Shown: positions 43,495-53,704 of the stretch, piece by piece | Layout of the letters: every line of letters starts with the position of its first letter | How positions within the stretch are numbered: position 1 is the stretch's first letter | The notes under the pieces: generated by a model | The model's input: only the letters and a program-made list of their open reading frames with translations | Database searches by the model: none | Told to the model about the DNA's origin: nothing | Origin: Ceratotherium simum simum | Taxonomy: Eukaryota; Chordata; Mammalia; Perissodactyla; Rhinocerotidae | Reading direction: 5' to 3' | Length of the DNA: 64,000 nt | Assembly: GCF_000283155.1 (NCBI RefSeq) | Contig: NW_004454229.1 | Coordinates: 6,646,109-6,710,108, forward strand | Translations under genes and position numbers: made by a program

Positions 43495-43985
43495 CTGTCT
43501 AAAAACTGAGTTACGGGAAAAGGATCTAGAATGCAGCTGACCAGCACCCCAAGGACCCCTACCCCACCTCTCAGGCGGCAGGCCCCCACCGGCAGACCAG
43601 GTGTTTGTGGAGCAGCAGATCCACCCTGCTGTCTTGAGTCCTCCATGCACCCCCCCCCGCCCCTCCCCTGGTGAGCTGGCAGGCTTCGGGCTCCTCAAGT
43701 GCCGACAGATGGGGCCATCCTAAAATACAGCGTGTGGATCAGGTTTCGTGACTAGCAACACACGCCAGCCGGGACACTCTGAGAACCCGGCCGGTTTTCA
43801 GGAACAGGATTTTACACATTTCCCAGGACTGCGGATCTGCGCTCGCCTCCGCCCGCCCGCCTGCACGCTCGGGAGCCCGGATCCTGCACCAGGAGGATCC
43901 TTAGACAGGTGGGGGCCTGTGCAGGAGGGGGAGCCCCACCATCCATGGGTTGGCTGTGCCTAACCCTCTGCTGCTTTTAGTATTG
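43495..43985. other. G+C-rich spacer with a small CpG cluster
   Basis: A C-run interrupted by G lies at 43650-43664. CpGs cluster at 43832-43880 ('gctcgcctccgcccgcccgc'), far too short for a CpG-island promoter. No gene recognised. Confidence 0.35.
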
Positions 43986-44029
43986 TTATTACCACTTACT
44001 GAGCACCCACTGCATCCCTTGCTGCGAGG

Positions 44030-44225
44030 CAGGTGTCTGGCACCCGCTCTAAAGTTACACTGCCTGGGTTCCAATCCTGACCCGCACTAGACGACCCTGG
44101 GCACGTCACTTCACCTCTCTACGCTGCAGTCTTCTTGTCTGTGAAGTGACCCCTCACTGGGTCACAGTGAGAATTGGAGGAACAACCTAACGTGAGCTGC
44201 TATAACAACCACTGTCACTGTCACA
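44030..44225 (+). repeat. MIR SINE
   Basis: 'tacactgcctgggttccaat', 'cctgacccgcactagacgac', 'gggcacgtcacttcacctct' and 'cttgtctgtgaagtgacccc'. Plus-strand MIR; an L2/MIR-like terminus 'ttactgagcacccactgcat' precedes it. Confidence 0.85.
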
Positions 44226-44229
44226 AGGC

Positions 44230-45415
44230 ATAACTGTCAGGTAACTACAGTATCACCGCCACTATCCTACAGAAGGCATAAGGGACACTAAGAGGCCACG
44301 CCAGCCATCGGGGCCACCGGGTGGTGGGGGGGCTTGTCTGTCTCTGAAGGACCTCAGGGACGGCTTCAAAGGGTCTGCAAACCCTGGACGTATTCTGCAC
44401 AGTTATTTGTACATGTGAACGTGCAGGGTCTGGAGAGCGGGATCAGACTTGATCAGTCTCACAGGGATCTATGGTCCCATAAAGGTTCAAAACCACAGCT
44501 CCATACAACCTGGTCTGCTCAACACACGTGGAATCCCCCTGGCAGAGAAGTTTGGACTCTAGGATTTGGAGCAAGGATTACACCCCATTCCCTTCTCCCC
44601 AAGGGGAAGAAATCGGCTCTTAGCAACATCAGTTATAAGGAGCTCCCGGGTGGAGGAAGGAGCTGGGAGAGCCACAGGCAGTGAAGTGTGTGGGCCGGCC
44701 TCCTGGAAGGGAAGCCACGTGTTACACAGGCTCTGGGATCTTAGAAGAGGACACGCAACTCGGCACACAGAGGACAGTGGTCTGCACTTCCAAAGGGTCT
44801 GAGAAGACCAGAAGGAAGAAGGAAGAGGTGGCAGGAAGCAGGAAGCACTTAGCAAGAGGAGCACAATGGCCAAGGGGTGCCTTTGGATGAAAGGCCTGGG
44901 CTCAATCAGCCAGGCGGACTGACGTCACCCCACTGGACCTGATCTCCTGACCTGCTATTAGAAAATAAGTCAAACCAACAAGATATAATCAGGGGATTAA
45001 CAACACTAATCTTTGGACAGTGAAGTGCCAGAATTTCGTTTATTATCTAATTTCCTTCACAATGAACATATATCCATATACTTCTTTGGAAATAAGACAT
45101 GAAACTAACCTATTGCCAAAGCTGCCCATGTAAAGCACACGATCAGTCTTGGCATAATAAATACTTTTGCTTCTGCCTAAAGTAGGCTCTGGAAAGCCCC
45201 CTTGGGAATGGGTGACTCAAGCCCTACCCAGGAAAGGTACCATTCTGGGGACAGAGTAGGGAGATGAAAGTATGTTCAGGATACTTCCTTGGCCCCTCTG
45301 TGGTCTGGTCACTCAGGGACACACACATGTGCTCTGCCTCCCTGTAATGACTAACACAAACAGCAGTGGATCTAGTTGAGTCAACACACCTTCAGAGTGG
45401 TGAAGGCCTTGTAAA
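44230..45415. other. Non-coding spacer
   Basis: No gene or firm repeat. 'ttcgtttattatctaatttc' at about 45034-45053 is AT-rich but unassigned. Confidence 0.35.
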
Positions 45416-45433
45416 GAGATGAAAGAATTGGGG

Positions 45434-45708
45434 GGCCAGCCCAGTGGCGCAAGCAGTTAAGTGTGCGCACCCCGCTGCGGCGGCCCGGGGTTCGCCNNNN
45501 NNNNNNNNNNNNNNNNNNNNNNNNNNNNNNNNNNNNNNNNNNNNNNNNNNNNNNNNNNNNNNNNNNNNNNNNNNNNNNNNNNNNNNNNNNNNNNNNNNNN
45601 NNNNNNNNNNNNNNNNNNNNNNNNNNNNNNNNNNNNAAAAAAAAAAAAAAAAAGAGGAGGATTGGCAGATGTTAGCACAGGGCTGGTCTCCTCACACACA
45701 CAAAAAAA
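45434..45708 (+). mobile_element. ERE SINE (A-type head) interrupted by an assembly gap
   Basis: Head 'ggccagcccagtggcgcaag' and 'cggcccggggttcgcc' is followed by N bases, then an A-run and the tail unit 'ggattggcagatgttagcac'. A perfect 17-bp duplication, agatgaaagaattgggg, lies at 45417-45433 and 45709-45725. Flanks and duplication prove a single insertion. Confidence 0.95.
45497..45636. other. Assembly gap, 140 N
   Basis: 140 consecutive N inside the ERE at 45434-45708. By comparison with the A-type copies at 3.5 and 9.1 kb, roughly 110-130 bases are expected to be missing. Confidence 1.
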
Positions 45709-45729
45709 AGATGAAAGAATTGGGGAAAA

Positions 45730-46540
45730 TGCCTAATTAATTTTGCTCTCTGTTTTTGGTTGGGGGGCAGGCAGGACGAGGAGAGGAGGGGTGGAGAACA
45801 CAGCAAGGTCCCCCACTGCCTAGGCGCCCGCCTGCAGCCTGCGCTCTGAAGTCCACACGCACAGCTGTAAATTTCATCTGGCGTGTGTGGTTTTCAGTCC
45901 CAGTGCTCTGAGGATACACATAATCCCGACTTCCTATTTACATTACATCGGTTTTCACCAACACAATAGCTACAAATGCTCTCTACTCCGGTCCTGTCAT
46001 CTGCGTGGAAGTCCTTCTCAGACGCGGGACACTCACTGTAAGGTTATGGGAAGAAATCTCATGCGTGGCGAGTGGACGAGGTCTCAGTTCCTCCTGCTCG
46101 TAAGGAAAACTGTGAGGGACAAAAAGGGCGGGCCCGAGCCATGAGACGCTAACCCACCTTGGCTTCTTCATGTTTATCCACAGCAAAAACACAGAAGCCC
46201 CTATAAAAACATATCCTTACTGACACTACACAGTATTCACCCTTCCAATAAAACAGTTCCTAGCCACCAAGCCTGCCTGGAACAGAGAACACCAAGAAGC
46301 ACACTTCAAACACCTTCTGAGTCCCACCCTCACTTGAAGGGAGGAAACTAAGGCACTGAAAGAACCTCCAGATCCAGGGGTTCCCACCACCTTCCCCATC
46401 CCCTTTTTCCAGAGGGCAGGGAGAGTAAATCCTGGCTTGACTGAGTTGGCCTCAAAATTAATAGGGCAGGAAGGAAAAGCCTGTCTGTATTTCTAAGGTC
46501 ATCCCCAAAATACTAGCACGAACGTTTCCTTTAAGCTTTC
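45730..46540. other. Non-coding spacer
   Basis: No gene or repeat recognised. Confidence 0.35.
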
Positions 46541-46559
46541 TTTTAAAAACCCTGGTTTC

Positions 46560-46773
46560 GGGCCGGCCCCGTGGCTTAGCGGTTAAGTGCGCGCACTCCG
46601 CTGCTGGCGGCCCCGGTTCGGATCCCGGGCGCGCACCGACACACTGCTTCTCCGGCCATGCTGAGGCCGTGTCCCACGTACAGCAACTAGAAGGATGTGC
46701 AGCTATGACATACAACTATCTACTGGGGCTTTGGGGGAAAAAATAAATAAGTAAAATTAAAAAAAAAAAAAAC
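46560..46773 (+). mobile_element. ERE SINE (B-type), full length
   Basis: Head 'gggccggccccgtggcttag', B-box-like 'ggttcggatccc', body 'cagcaactagaaggatgtgc' and 'ctactggggctttggggg', A-rich tail. A perfect 14-bp duplication, aaaaccctggtttc, lies at 46546-46559 and 46774-46787. Confidence 0.97.
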
Positions 46774-46965
46774 AAAACCCTGGTTTCCATAGAAGTAGCT
46801 TCTCATCGTAAAGGCCAGGCGTGTCTCACCCCTGTGCAAGGCTGAGCCCAGAACCGGGCACACAGTGGATTCCTAACATAAGTTTACTGAATTAGGATCT
46901 TTAAGGCTCCTTAAACAGGAATCTGAACACACCCTCTGGATTTGGGGCCTGGCACTGTCACCCTG

Positions 46966-47389
46966 TGTTGTGGGTTGAATTGCATCCCCCTAAAAGATAT
47001 GTTCAAGATCTAACCCCCAGGAACCTGTGAATGTGACCTTATTTGGAAACAGCAAGATAAGATCATATGGGATTAGGGTGGGCCCTAATCCAATGACTAG
47101 CGTCCTTATAAAATAAGGGAAACTTGGACACACAGGCAGCACGCCATTGCGATGACAGAGGCAGAGACGAGTGATGCAAGCCAAGGAATGCTGAGGATGG
47201 CCAGCAACGCCCGAAGATAACAGAAAGGCACAGAACAGATTCTCTTCTAGGGCCTTCAGAGGGAACGCAGCCCTGCCGACCCCTTGATTTTGGACTTCTA
47301 GCCTCCAGAACTGCGAGAGAATAAATTTCTGTCATTTCAAGTCACCCATCTGTGGTACTCTGTTACTGCAAACAAAACAAACTAATATA
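46966..47389 (+). mobile_element. Solo LTR, MLT1A-type (ERVL-MaLR)
   Basis: A 424-bp LTR starting TGTTGTGGGTTGAATTG and ending 'aaacaaactaatata'. Diagnostic internal blocks include 'atgtgaccttatttggaaac', 'gggtgggccctaatccaatg', 'gtccttataaaataaggg', 'ccccttgattttggacttct', 'agcctccagaactgcgagag' and 'aataaatttctgtcatttc'. A 5-bp target duplication, ccctg, lies at 46961-46965 and 47390-47394, as expected for this family. It has no internal retroviral genes: it is the remnant of recombination between two LTRs. Confidence 0.92.
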
Positions 47390-47394
47390 CCCTG

Positions 47395-48465
47395 AATTCT
47401 TTCCAACCCTCCAACTAGCTCTCACCCACTCACTCACTCTGCGCTGTTCCCAGTTCAGGGTTACGTGACCCACCTCAACATCCGTGCAACCACCCATGAC
47501 TTTCCACCAACCCCACCTGGGACAAGTCACAGTCCCCATCCCGTCTGGGTCACGGCAACACAAGGTCTGCCCCTTGGCCTGCCAACTAAGAACAGCCAAG
47601 GAGAGTCTGAGGAAATGCGCAAGGCGTTGGAAAACACAGAGAAGATACGGGGAGGGGGTGGACAGTGGGTGGAAATTAGGAGAGTTGGCAGAAAGGGGGA
47701 GAGAAAAGGAGCAAGTTCAAAAAGGAGCCTGAAGGTCAAGGGCATAGACAAGAGACAAAGAAAGTCAACCTGGTCTCCCCTGCCCCACATGTCCAGCCAC
47801 AAGCTTCTAGCTCCCTCCCCCACCCGCCTGACGCCTGCCTGGAACTTGACTCCAACAGCCCACCAAGCAGGTTAACACCCAGAGAGCTGTCTACCCACAC
47901 AGCTGTTGCACTTTGAGCTTCCGCAAAGAGAAAGCCAACCTGCTTCCGTCCAGGGGCTGGGCTTTATTTGTTTTTGATTTTCAATACCTGGAACTTGGTG
48001 GGGCCAAGTCAACATTGGATGGCCAAGAAGCTAACCGGGCAGATGGATGGGGCTCAAGGTTCCACACGTTGCCTCACCTGTGCCAGCTCAAGGAGCAGAG
48101 TCACCTGGGGTCCTGGGGCAGCAGGGCAGGTGCATCTCAGTCACACTCACAGCTCAGATGGTGGCACCAATGTGCCTGGAGCAGCAAGGGCAAGGGACTG
48201 ACAGTGGTCAGCAGGAAAGTGAGTGGCCTCCAAATCTCACCTCCACTTCTATAAAACCACCAGATACAAAGGAATCCTCCAACAGGGGCAGTGACGGTGG
48301 ATAATACAGATCTAGTTGGTTACAGACCATACCAGGCCCTCGTACCACAATCATCCTGTGCTCCGGCACTCACTCACACTCAGAGCGAGTCACCAAAATG
48401 AAGCCGGCCTCAAGCGACGGGCAGCACTGGAGAGGCAGGTTGACCTCCAGCCTGACGTCTTGGTG
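47395..48465. other. Non-coding spacer
   Basis: No gene recognised. A purine-rich stretch lies at 47590-47765. Nothing else stands out. Confidence 0.35.
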
Positions 48466-48469
48466 AGAA

Positions 48470-48680
48470 CCTGGGCCAGGCTAGAAACCCAGCTCCACTG
48501 CCTGCAGGCTGTATGCCATTCATCCGGACAAGGATTCACTGAGCACCTACTATGTGCTCTCAGCAGCCTCATCTGCAAAAATGGGGTGACAATACCAGCC
48601 TTAACAAAGCTTTTCTGAGGATGAAACATGATGACAAATATAAAATGCCCAGCACAATGTTGGGCACCCTAAAAAGAGCC
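48470..48680 (+). repeat. MIR/L2 mosaic
   Basis: 'attcactgagcacctactat' resembles an L2/MIR terminus. 'cagcctcatctgcaaaaatg' and 'gaggatgaaacatgatgaca' with 'gcccagcacaatgttgggca' are MIR core and end. The order suggests a MIR with an internal rearrangement. Confidence 0.6.
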
Positions 48681-48714
48681 ACTATGAAGGAAAGATTAGA
48701 ATTATTTTGGTCCT

Positions 48715-48992
48715 GGGCCGGCCACGTGGCTTAGCGGTTAAGTGTGCACGCTCCGCTACTGGCGGCCCAGGTTCGGATCCCGGGCGCGCACTGACGCACC
48801 GCTTCTCTGGCCATGCTGAGGCCGCGTCCCACATACAGCAACTAGAAGGATGTGCAACTATGACATACAACTATCTGCTGGGGCTTTGGGGGAAAAAAAA
48901 AAAGAAGGAGGATTGGCAATAGATGTTAGCTCAGGGCTGATCTTCCTCACACACAAAATAAATAAATAAATAAAACTGTTTAAAAAAAAAAA
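48715..48992 (+). mobile_element. ERE SINE (B-type body plus tail unit), full length
   Basis: B-type head and body, then 'gggggaaaaaaaaaaagaag', the tail unit 'ggattggcaatagatgttag' with 'gctgatcttcctcacacac', and an (AAAT)n/A tail. A perfect 15-bp duplication, aattattttggtcct, lies at 48700-48714 and 48993-49007. It joins the body of one ERE type to the tail unit seen in the other. Confidence 0.96.
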
Positions 48993-49059
48993 AATTATTT
49001 TGGTCCTATCTTCCAAATCGGAGCTTGAGACCCAAGGTCTACCAGAGATTTCTGCACCC

Positions 49060-49190
49060 ACTAGAACATCAGCCCCCTGAGGACAGGCAGGGTGACCATT
49101 TGTTGTGGTTTCCAGCTGTAGTCGCAGCACCTGCAACAGTGCCTGGCTTGTGGGAAGCGCTCAGATGTTTGTTAGATGAATAAAACAACT
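49060..49190 (+). repeat. L2 LINE 3' terminus
   Basis: 'catcagccccctgaggacag', 'gtgcctggcttgtgggaagc' and 'gctcagatgtttgttagatg' with a final 'aataaaac' match the L2 end. Confidence 0.8.
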
Positions 49191-49194
49191 GCCT

Positions 49195-49925
49195 GGTATC
49201 CAGAGACCCAACGCTGTATGCAGAGGTATCAAAAGGACACACTGAACATCCTGGGGACCAAAGGACAAAGTCTGAGGTTATAAATAAGCAGTCAGCCCTG
49301 CCCCCAGTCAGGGAACAAAAGGGCCAGGTGCCCACTGGTTCCCCCCCAAATGAAGCCAAATTAAAAGAGGAGGCCAGCACAGAGCAGCCTCCAGTTTCAT
49401 CCTCGGAGAAGCACATCAGCTCCTCTTGGGGAAAACAGGTAAAGGATTAGCGTCGCCTCAGCCGTCTTCGTAAAACTAGAGCTGGGGTCACACGGGATGG
49501 GTAGCTAATGAGGAAACAGGTGTGGAAGGGCCAGAAAAACATATCAAAATCATTATTTTGCAGACGTCTTTTTCAAGAGATGGCTCCCACTTCAGTCGGG
49601 ATTCACAGCAATGTCATCTTTCTTAACCTCCCTCTCCTCTACCTCTTTCCATTTCAGCTTCAGACACACCTGGCAAGTGTCCTAGAATGCATAACACAAA
49701 CTGCTGACCATCTGGGGCCCCCTGGTACATCACCTGTCCTGGGTCCCTTCAGCGCAGCTGTTGGCTGTCACTCCTACACTTCCGCCCAGGTTAAACCTCA
49801 CCAAATCCCAACCCGAGGTATATAACTAGAAATGCCTTTACCATTTCCATCCCTGGTGGCTGTGCCTCACCTGCCACTCCCAATTTGGGATTGTTAAGAC
49901 CCACCAAGGTATATGATTCAGGGAG
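49195..49925. other. Non-coding spacer
   Basis: No gene. 'ttcttaacctccctctcctc' and 'tctttccatttcagcttcag' is a pyrimidine-rich stretch ending in AG (about 49619-49664), acceptor-like, but no matching open exon with donor is apparent. Confidence 0.35.
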
Positions 49926-49934
49926 CACCCATGT

Positions 49935-50150
49935 GGAAAGGCATTAGAGCAGAGAGACAGTCTGAAGACTTGGGAATCTGAAGGCTGAACCGCCACCTTC
50001 GTTAGGTGTGTGACTGGAGGACAGGCTGTTTACCTAACTCTCTGAGCCCCAGTTCTACCATCCACAAAAATGGGCATGTATAATAACAGTACCTCTCAAT
50101 GGGGTTGTTGTAGGACACTCAAGGGAAGAACATGGCAATGGCCGCTAACT
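49935..50150 (+). repeat. MIR SINE, nearly full length
   Basis: 'gaaaggcattagagcagaga', 'gtttacctaactctctgagc', 'cccagttctaccatccacaa' and 'caatggggttgttgtaggac'. Plus-strand MIR. Confidence 0.85.
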
Positions 50151-50173
50151 GATCTTTTTTAAAGTATAGTACA

Positions 50174-50374
50174 GGGCCGGCTCCGTGGCTTAGCGGTTAA
50201 GTGCGCGTGCTCTGATGCTGGCGGCCCGGGTTCGGATCCCGGGAGCGCCCCGAGGCACCACTTCTCCGTCCAACGCGAGGCCGAGTCCCAGGTACAGCAA
50301 CTAGAAGGATGTGAACCTATGACATGCAACTATCTACTGGGGCTTTGGGGGGAAAAAACTGAATAAATGAAATC
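50174..50374 (+). mobile_element. ERE SINE (B-type), full length
   Basis: Head 'gggccggctccgtggcttag', B-box-like 'ggttcggatccc', body 'cagcaactagaaggatgtga' and 'ctactggggctttggggg'. A perfect 16-bp duplication, tttaaagtatagtaca, lies at 50158-50173 and 50375-50390. Internal changes such as 'gcgccccgaggcaccac' mark it as somewhat more diverged than the other B-type copies. Confidence 0.96.
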
Positions 50375-50539
50375 TTTAAAGTATAGTACAAATGCTGTTA
50401 GTAGGAACCCTAGTCTTCCCTTCCTCACCAGTGGAAGACCGGAGCAAAGGACAAGCGATAAAACCGTGGGGCAGCCATGCAAAACAGAAGTGGTCCCGTT
50501 CTCCTCCAGTGACTAACAGAGCCAAGAAAGGCCGGGGTG

Positions 50540-51010
50540 CGATTTACGAGGGCCACAGCCAAGAGATTTATACGTGTATGGGCTTCGGATGGTTTTCTAA
50601 GACTGTGCACAACCCTCGTTTGGCTCAGCATCTCAGCAGCAAGTAATTTTCTAATTGATTCATTAGCACTCCAATCAACCACTACTCTAGACACAAAGGG
50701 CCCTGCTCGGGGCTGAAATGCCTGAGCCCAGACGCTGAGCTGAAGGGACACTCCTGCTCGGGGTTAGCACAGCCCTGGGGCGGCAAAGGGAACCCCACAC
50801 AGAGACGTTCCAAAACCCACACCAAGACAGGAAAAACACTCCGAGTCTGGAAACAGAGACAGAGCCTACACAGCTTCTTAAACGTTATCTTTTGTAATGA
50901 GAATTTTCTGACTGGAACATGATTACGCAAAAACGTTAAACGAAAAAGGAGGAGAACAGCCTGAAAGGAAATAATCCCCCTCAATAGTTAGCACCAAGTT
51001 AGTTTTGGTG
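50540..51010. promoter_or_regulatory. Candidate conserved non-coding block, dense homeodomain sites
   Basis: 'gcaagtaattttctaattg' followed by 'attcattagcactccaatca' (50639-50678) packs TAATTT, TAATTG, ATTCATTAG and CCAATCAACC into about 45 bp. AAACGTTA recurs at 50880-50887 and 50931-50938. Repeat-free, AT-rich, with CpGs retained. Confidence 0.45.
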
Positions 51011-51014
51011 GTGG

Positions 51015-52635
51015 AATGAGGGGTGACTTTTTCGTCCTCCTACTTTTCAAAGTGAGCATGTACAGGACACGTAATTTCTTCAGTTTTCTCAGGTGTAAAG
51101 CCGCAGCAATTACACTCAATTCCCAGGGTTACCGTAAGGGTGAAATGAGATTATGTATGAAACAAGCAGAGCCCGAGCTGTGGGCACGGGACGGTGCGCC
51201 AGGTCTGCCCACCAGCTCGGCGACTCGTGGGCCCACCTGTCTCGCGGGCTAAGAATCAAAGTTATGCTCAGGAAGGTTATAAATTACTTCTGTCACTTGT
51301 GAACTGTTAAAGCCACAAATGCTAAAATTCACAGATCTCAAGAGCAATGCTGTAATAATTTAAATATAAATTAAGCTTTAAAAACAATCTTCCTTCATTG
51401 TTCCATATTCCTGTGGTGTGTGGGATATTCATATAAGACAGACCAAGCCAACAGGAAGGAATCTCCAGCAGATACTCTAAGGGAACAATCAGAAACTTCG
51501 CTGGGCCTTCACGCGATTCAGGACCTGCTTGCTGCCTGTATACCCAGCTGTAGAAAAGTCCTCAAATGTAACATGGCATTTTGGAAGGACTCCTCCTGGA
51601 TCATCACTCTCCTCTACCCAGCCACCCAGCTATCCATCCATCCACCCAACCCACCCATCCATCCAAGCATCTCTAAGTTGATTCTCCATAAAACATTCCT
51701 GGTGAGCCAAGAAGCAGAAGGAACTCCCAGCAAACTAACAGGCTTCCTTATGATGAAAGACAAAACATATCAAGGACCTCTGCCTGCACAGCCTTGGGCT
51801 AGACAGAGCTCAAGGTACATGAAAGGACCAACGGCCTAGAGACACTAGTGCACTCATCAAAGCCCAAACCTCAGCACTAGCAAGGACACCTTAGGAACTG
51901 GAATCAAGTCCTACTTCAGCTATCAAGGAATTAACTTTTCACCCCAGGACGTGGCACGCTCCAGAAAAGCCAAAGGGTCCAAATTTCTTGGATGGTAGGT
52001 AACGTGGCTTCTCCAACTGACATCGTGACATCGTGAAAAGAAGTCAAACTTTTCCACAAAATATCCCTAGGGAACCTTTGTCAGAAACTGTCCCCACTAG
52101 GGCCCCCCACTTTGTATGAGGTTTCATCTCAACTCCAAACCCCTTCCTCCCTTCCCCTCATCTCCCACTCTCCAGAGTAGAAAGTCACCCATTTCGAGTC
52201 TTACTATGGCCACTTTAACACAACAAGGCAAACATAAAATGTGGGTGGCTGTCATCTACGAGCCTCACCTTTAGAAACCATGGCAGGAAGCAGCTGCCAT
52301 TTCACTCATTTCTTGACGATCTGAGCATCTATCATGATTGGCACTGTACTGACTACTATTATTACCATTAACATAAATGTGCAGACAATGCACAATTTGA
52401 GAACCACCATCTCAATCAACTGCTCTAAAATTTCAACATAGGGGTACATTCTTGTCATTTTTTCCTATTCTAAAACGGAGGAGGATTCTTGATAGAAGAA
52501 CCTCAACAAGACTCATGAGGCTCAACCAAGATCCCCCACAACACATACACTGACACTGGGCCCCTCAGCAGACTCTGAGGGGCACCCCCTGAATGGCAAT
52601 CTGAAGAACCGCAGGAGAAACTTGAGGCAGCGGCT
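51015..52635. other. Non-coding spacer with (CCAT)n
   Basis: An imperfect CCAT/CCCA tetranucleotide repeat lies at 51631-51668. 'gtaataatttaaatataaat' at 51352-51371 is AT-rich. No gene recognised. Confidence 0.4.
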
Positions 52636-52639
52636 AAAA

Positions 52640-52760
52640 GGGAGGAGCTGGCGCTCAGGAGCCCCAGGTTTGGTACTGGCTCTGCCAGTAATGCGTCTTT
52701 GGGCAGTCATGCCATCCCCCGTGTGGCCCTCGGTTTCCTCATCTGTAAGGAAACCCCTGA
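52640..52760 (+). repeat. MIR SINE
   Basis: 'caggtttggtactggctctg', 'gtctttgggcagtcatgcca' and 'cctcggtttcctcatctgta'. Plus-strand MIR. Confidence 0.8.
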
Positions 52761-53056
52761 GGTTCCCCACACACCCCCGCCACGAGGAGGGCGTTCTCTG
52801 AGGGCCTCAGCCAACTTGGGAGCTGAATACACGGTCTGTTTTATTTATTTTGCATCGAACGGAGGCCTCAGCTCTCTAATTAGAACAGGGCAGATCCATT
52901 CTTTCCATAGAAATCAGGCCCATTGTGAGAGGAAGAACCTTGGGCCAAAACCTAAGCCAAAGTGGGAAAGACCAAAGTCACCTCTACTTTTATATGCCAG
53001 AGGTCCCAAGAATCTTCAGCTCAATCCACCCCCACCCCGACTCCATCCCGTGACTT

Positions 53057-53076
53057 ACACACACACACACACACAC
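53057..53076. repeat. (AC)n microsatellite
   Basis: Ten uninterrupted AC units, continuing imperfectly to 53087. Confidence 0.95.
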
Positions 53077-53589
53077 GCATGCACACAGTGAGCGCAACCT
53101 CAGCAGCTGCAACCTTGCACATTTTTTCCTTCAGCAGTTCTGAGATGCTCCCCTTGTCAAGGCCTTGTGTACCTACTACACTCACACCACCCCCAGGCCA
53201 AGATCTCTCCCTACAGGAAAAGGAGTGTGGAGCATCAACAGAACCACGTGCAGAGTTGGAACCCAACTCTGACCACCCTCTCCTGGGCTCCATGGAAGTC
53301 AGACAAAAGTGAGCAGGGTCTCGAAGCTGCCTCCAAGGCGTGGTCTGTCCTCGCCTCCCCCGTGCTGCAGGCCAAAAGCAAGGGAGGTGGCACTCAACAA
53401 ACCCTCACTGAAATGCGCTGAAGTGGACAAAATTATGCCCAAGCCAGATAAAAACTAGGCAAAACCCTAAAGCCACCTTCTACACTGAGAAGCCAGCCTG
53501 AGGCCCAGCAGTGGTGCAGAGATATTTTGCTAAGATGCTTCTTCCACCCACAGACGTGGACCGAGGGACCTGAGAGGGACGGAGGATAA

Positions 53590-53700
53590 CGAGGTTAATC
53601 CCCATGTTTTACAGATGGGAGGGAGACTGTGGTGCAGAGGGGACTCCCCAAATCACATGGGGACCAGAAGCTGAGCTGGACCCAGACCCTTGGCTGCAGG
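53590..53700 (-). repeat. MIR SINE
   Basis: 'taatccccatgttttacaga', 'tgggagggagactgtggtgc' and 'cagaagctgagctggaccca'. Reverse MIR. Confidence 0.75.
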
Positions 53701-53704
53701 TGGC

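Noticed and set aside
43832..43880. CpG-rich patch as a promoter CpG island
   Set aside because: It is about 50 bp long, far below island size, with no initiator or open first exon nearby.
44690..44705. GGGCCGGCCTCC as a tenth ERE head
   Set aside because: The match ends after about 10 bases; no A-box, body or tail follows.
46966..47389. Endogenous retrovirus with coding capacity
   Set aside because: Only a single LTR with its 5-bp duplication is present; there is no internal region.
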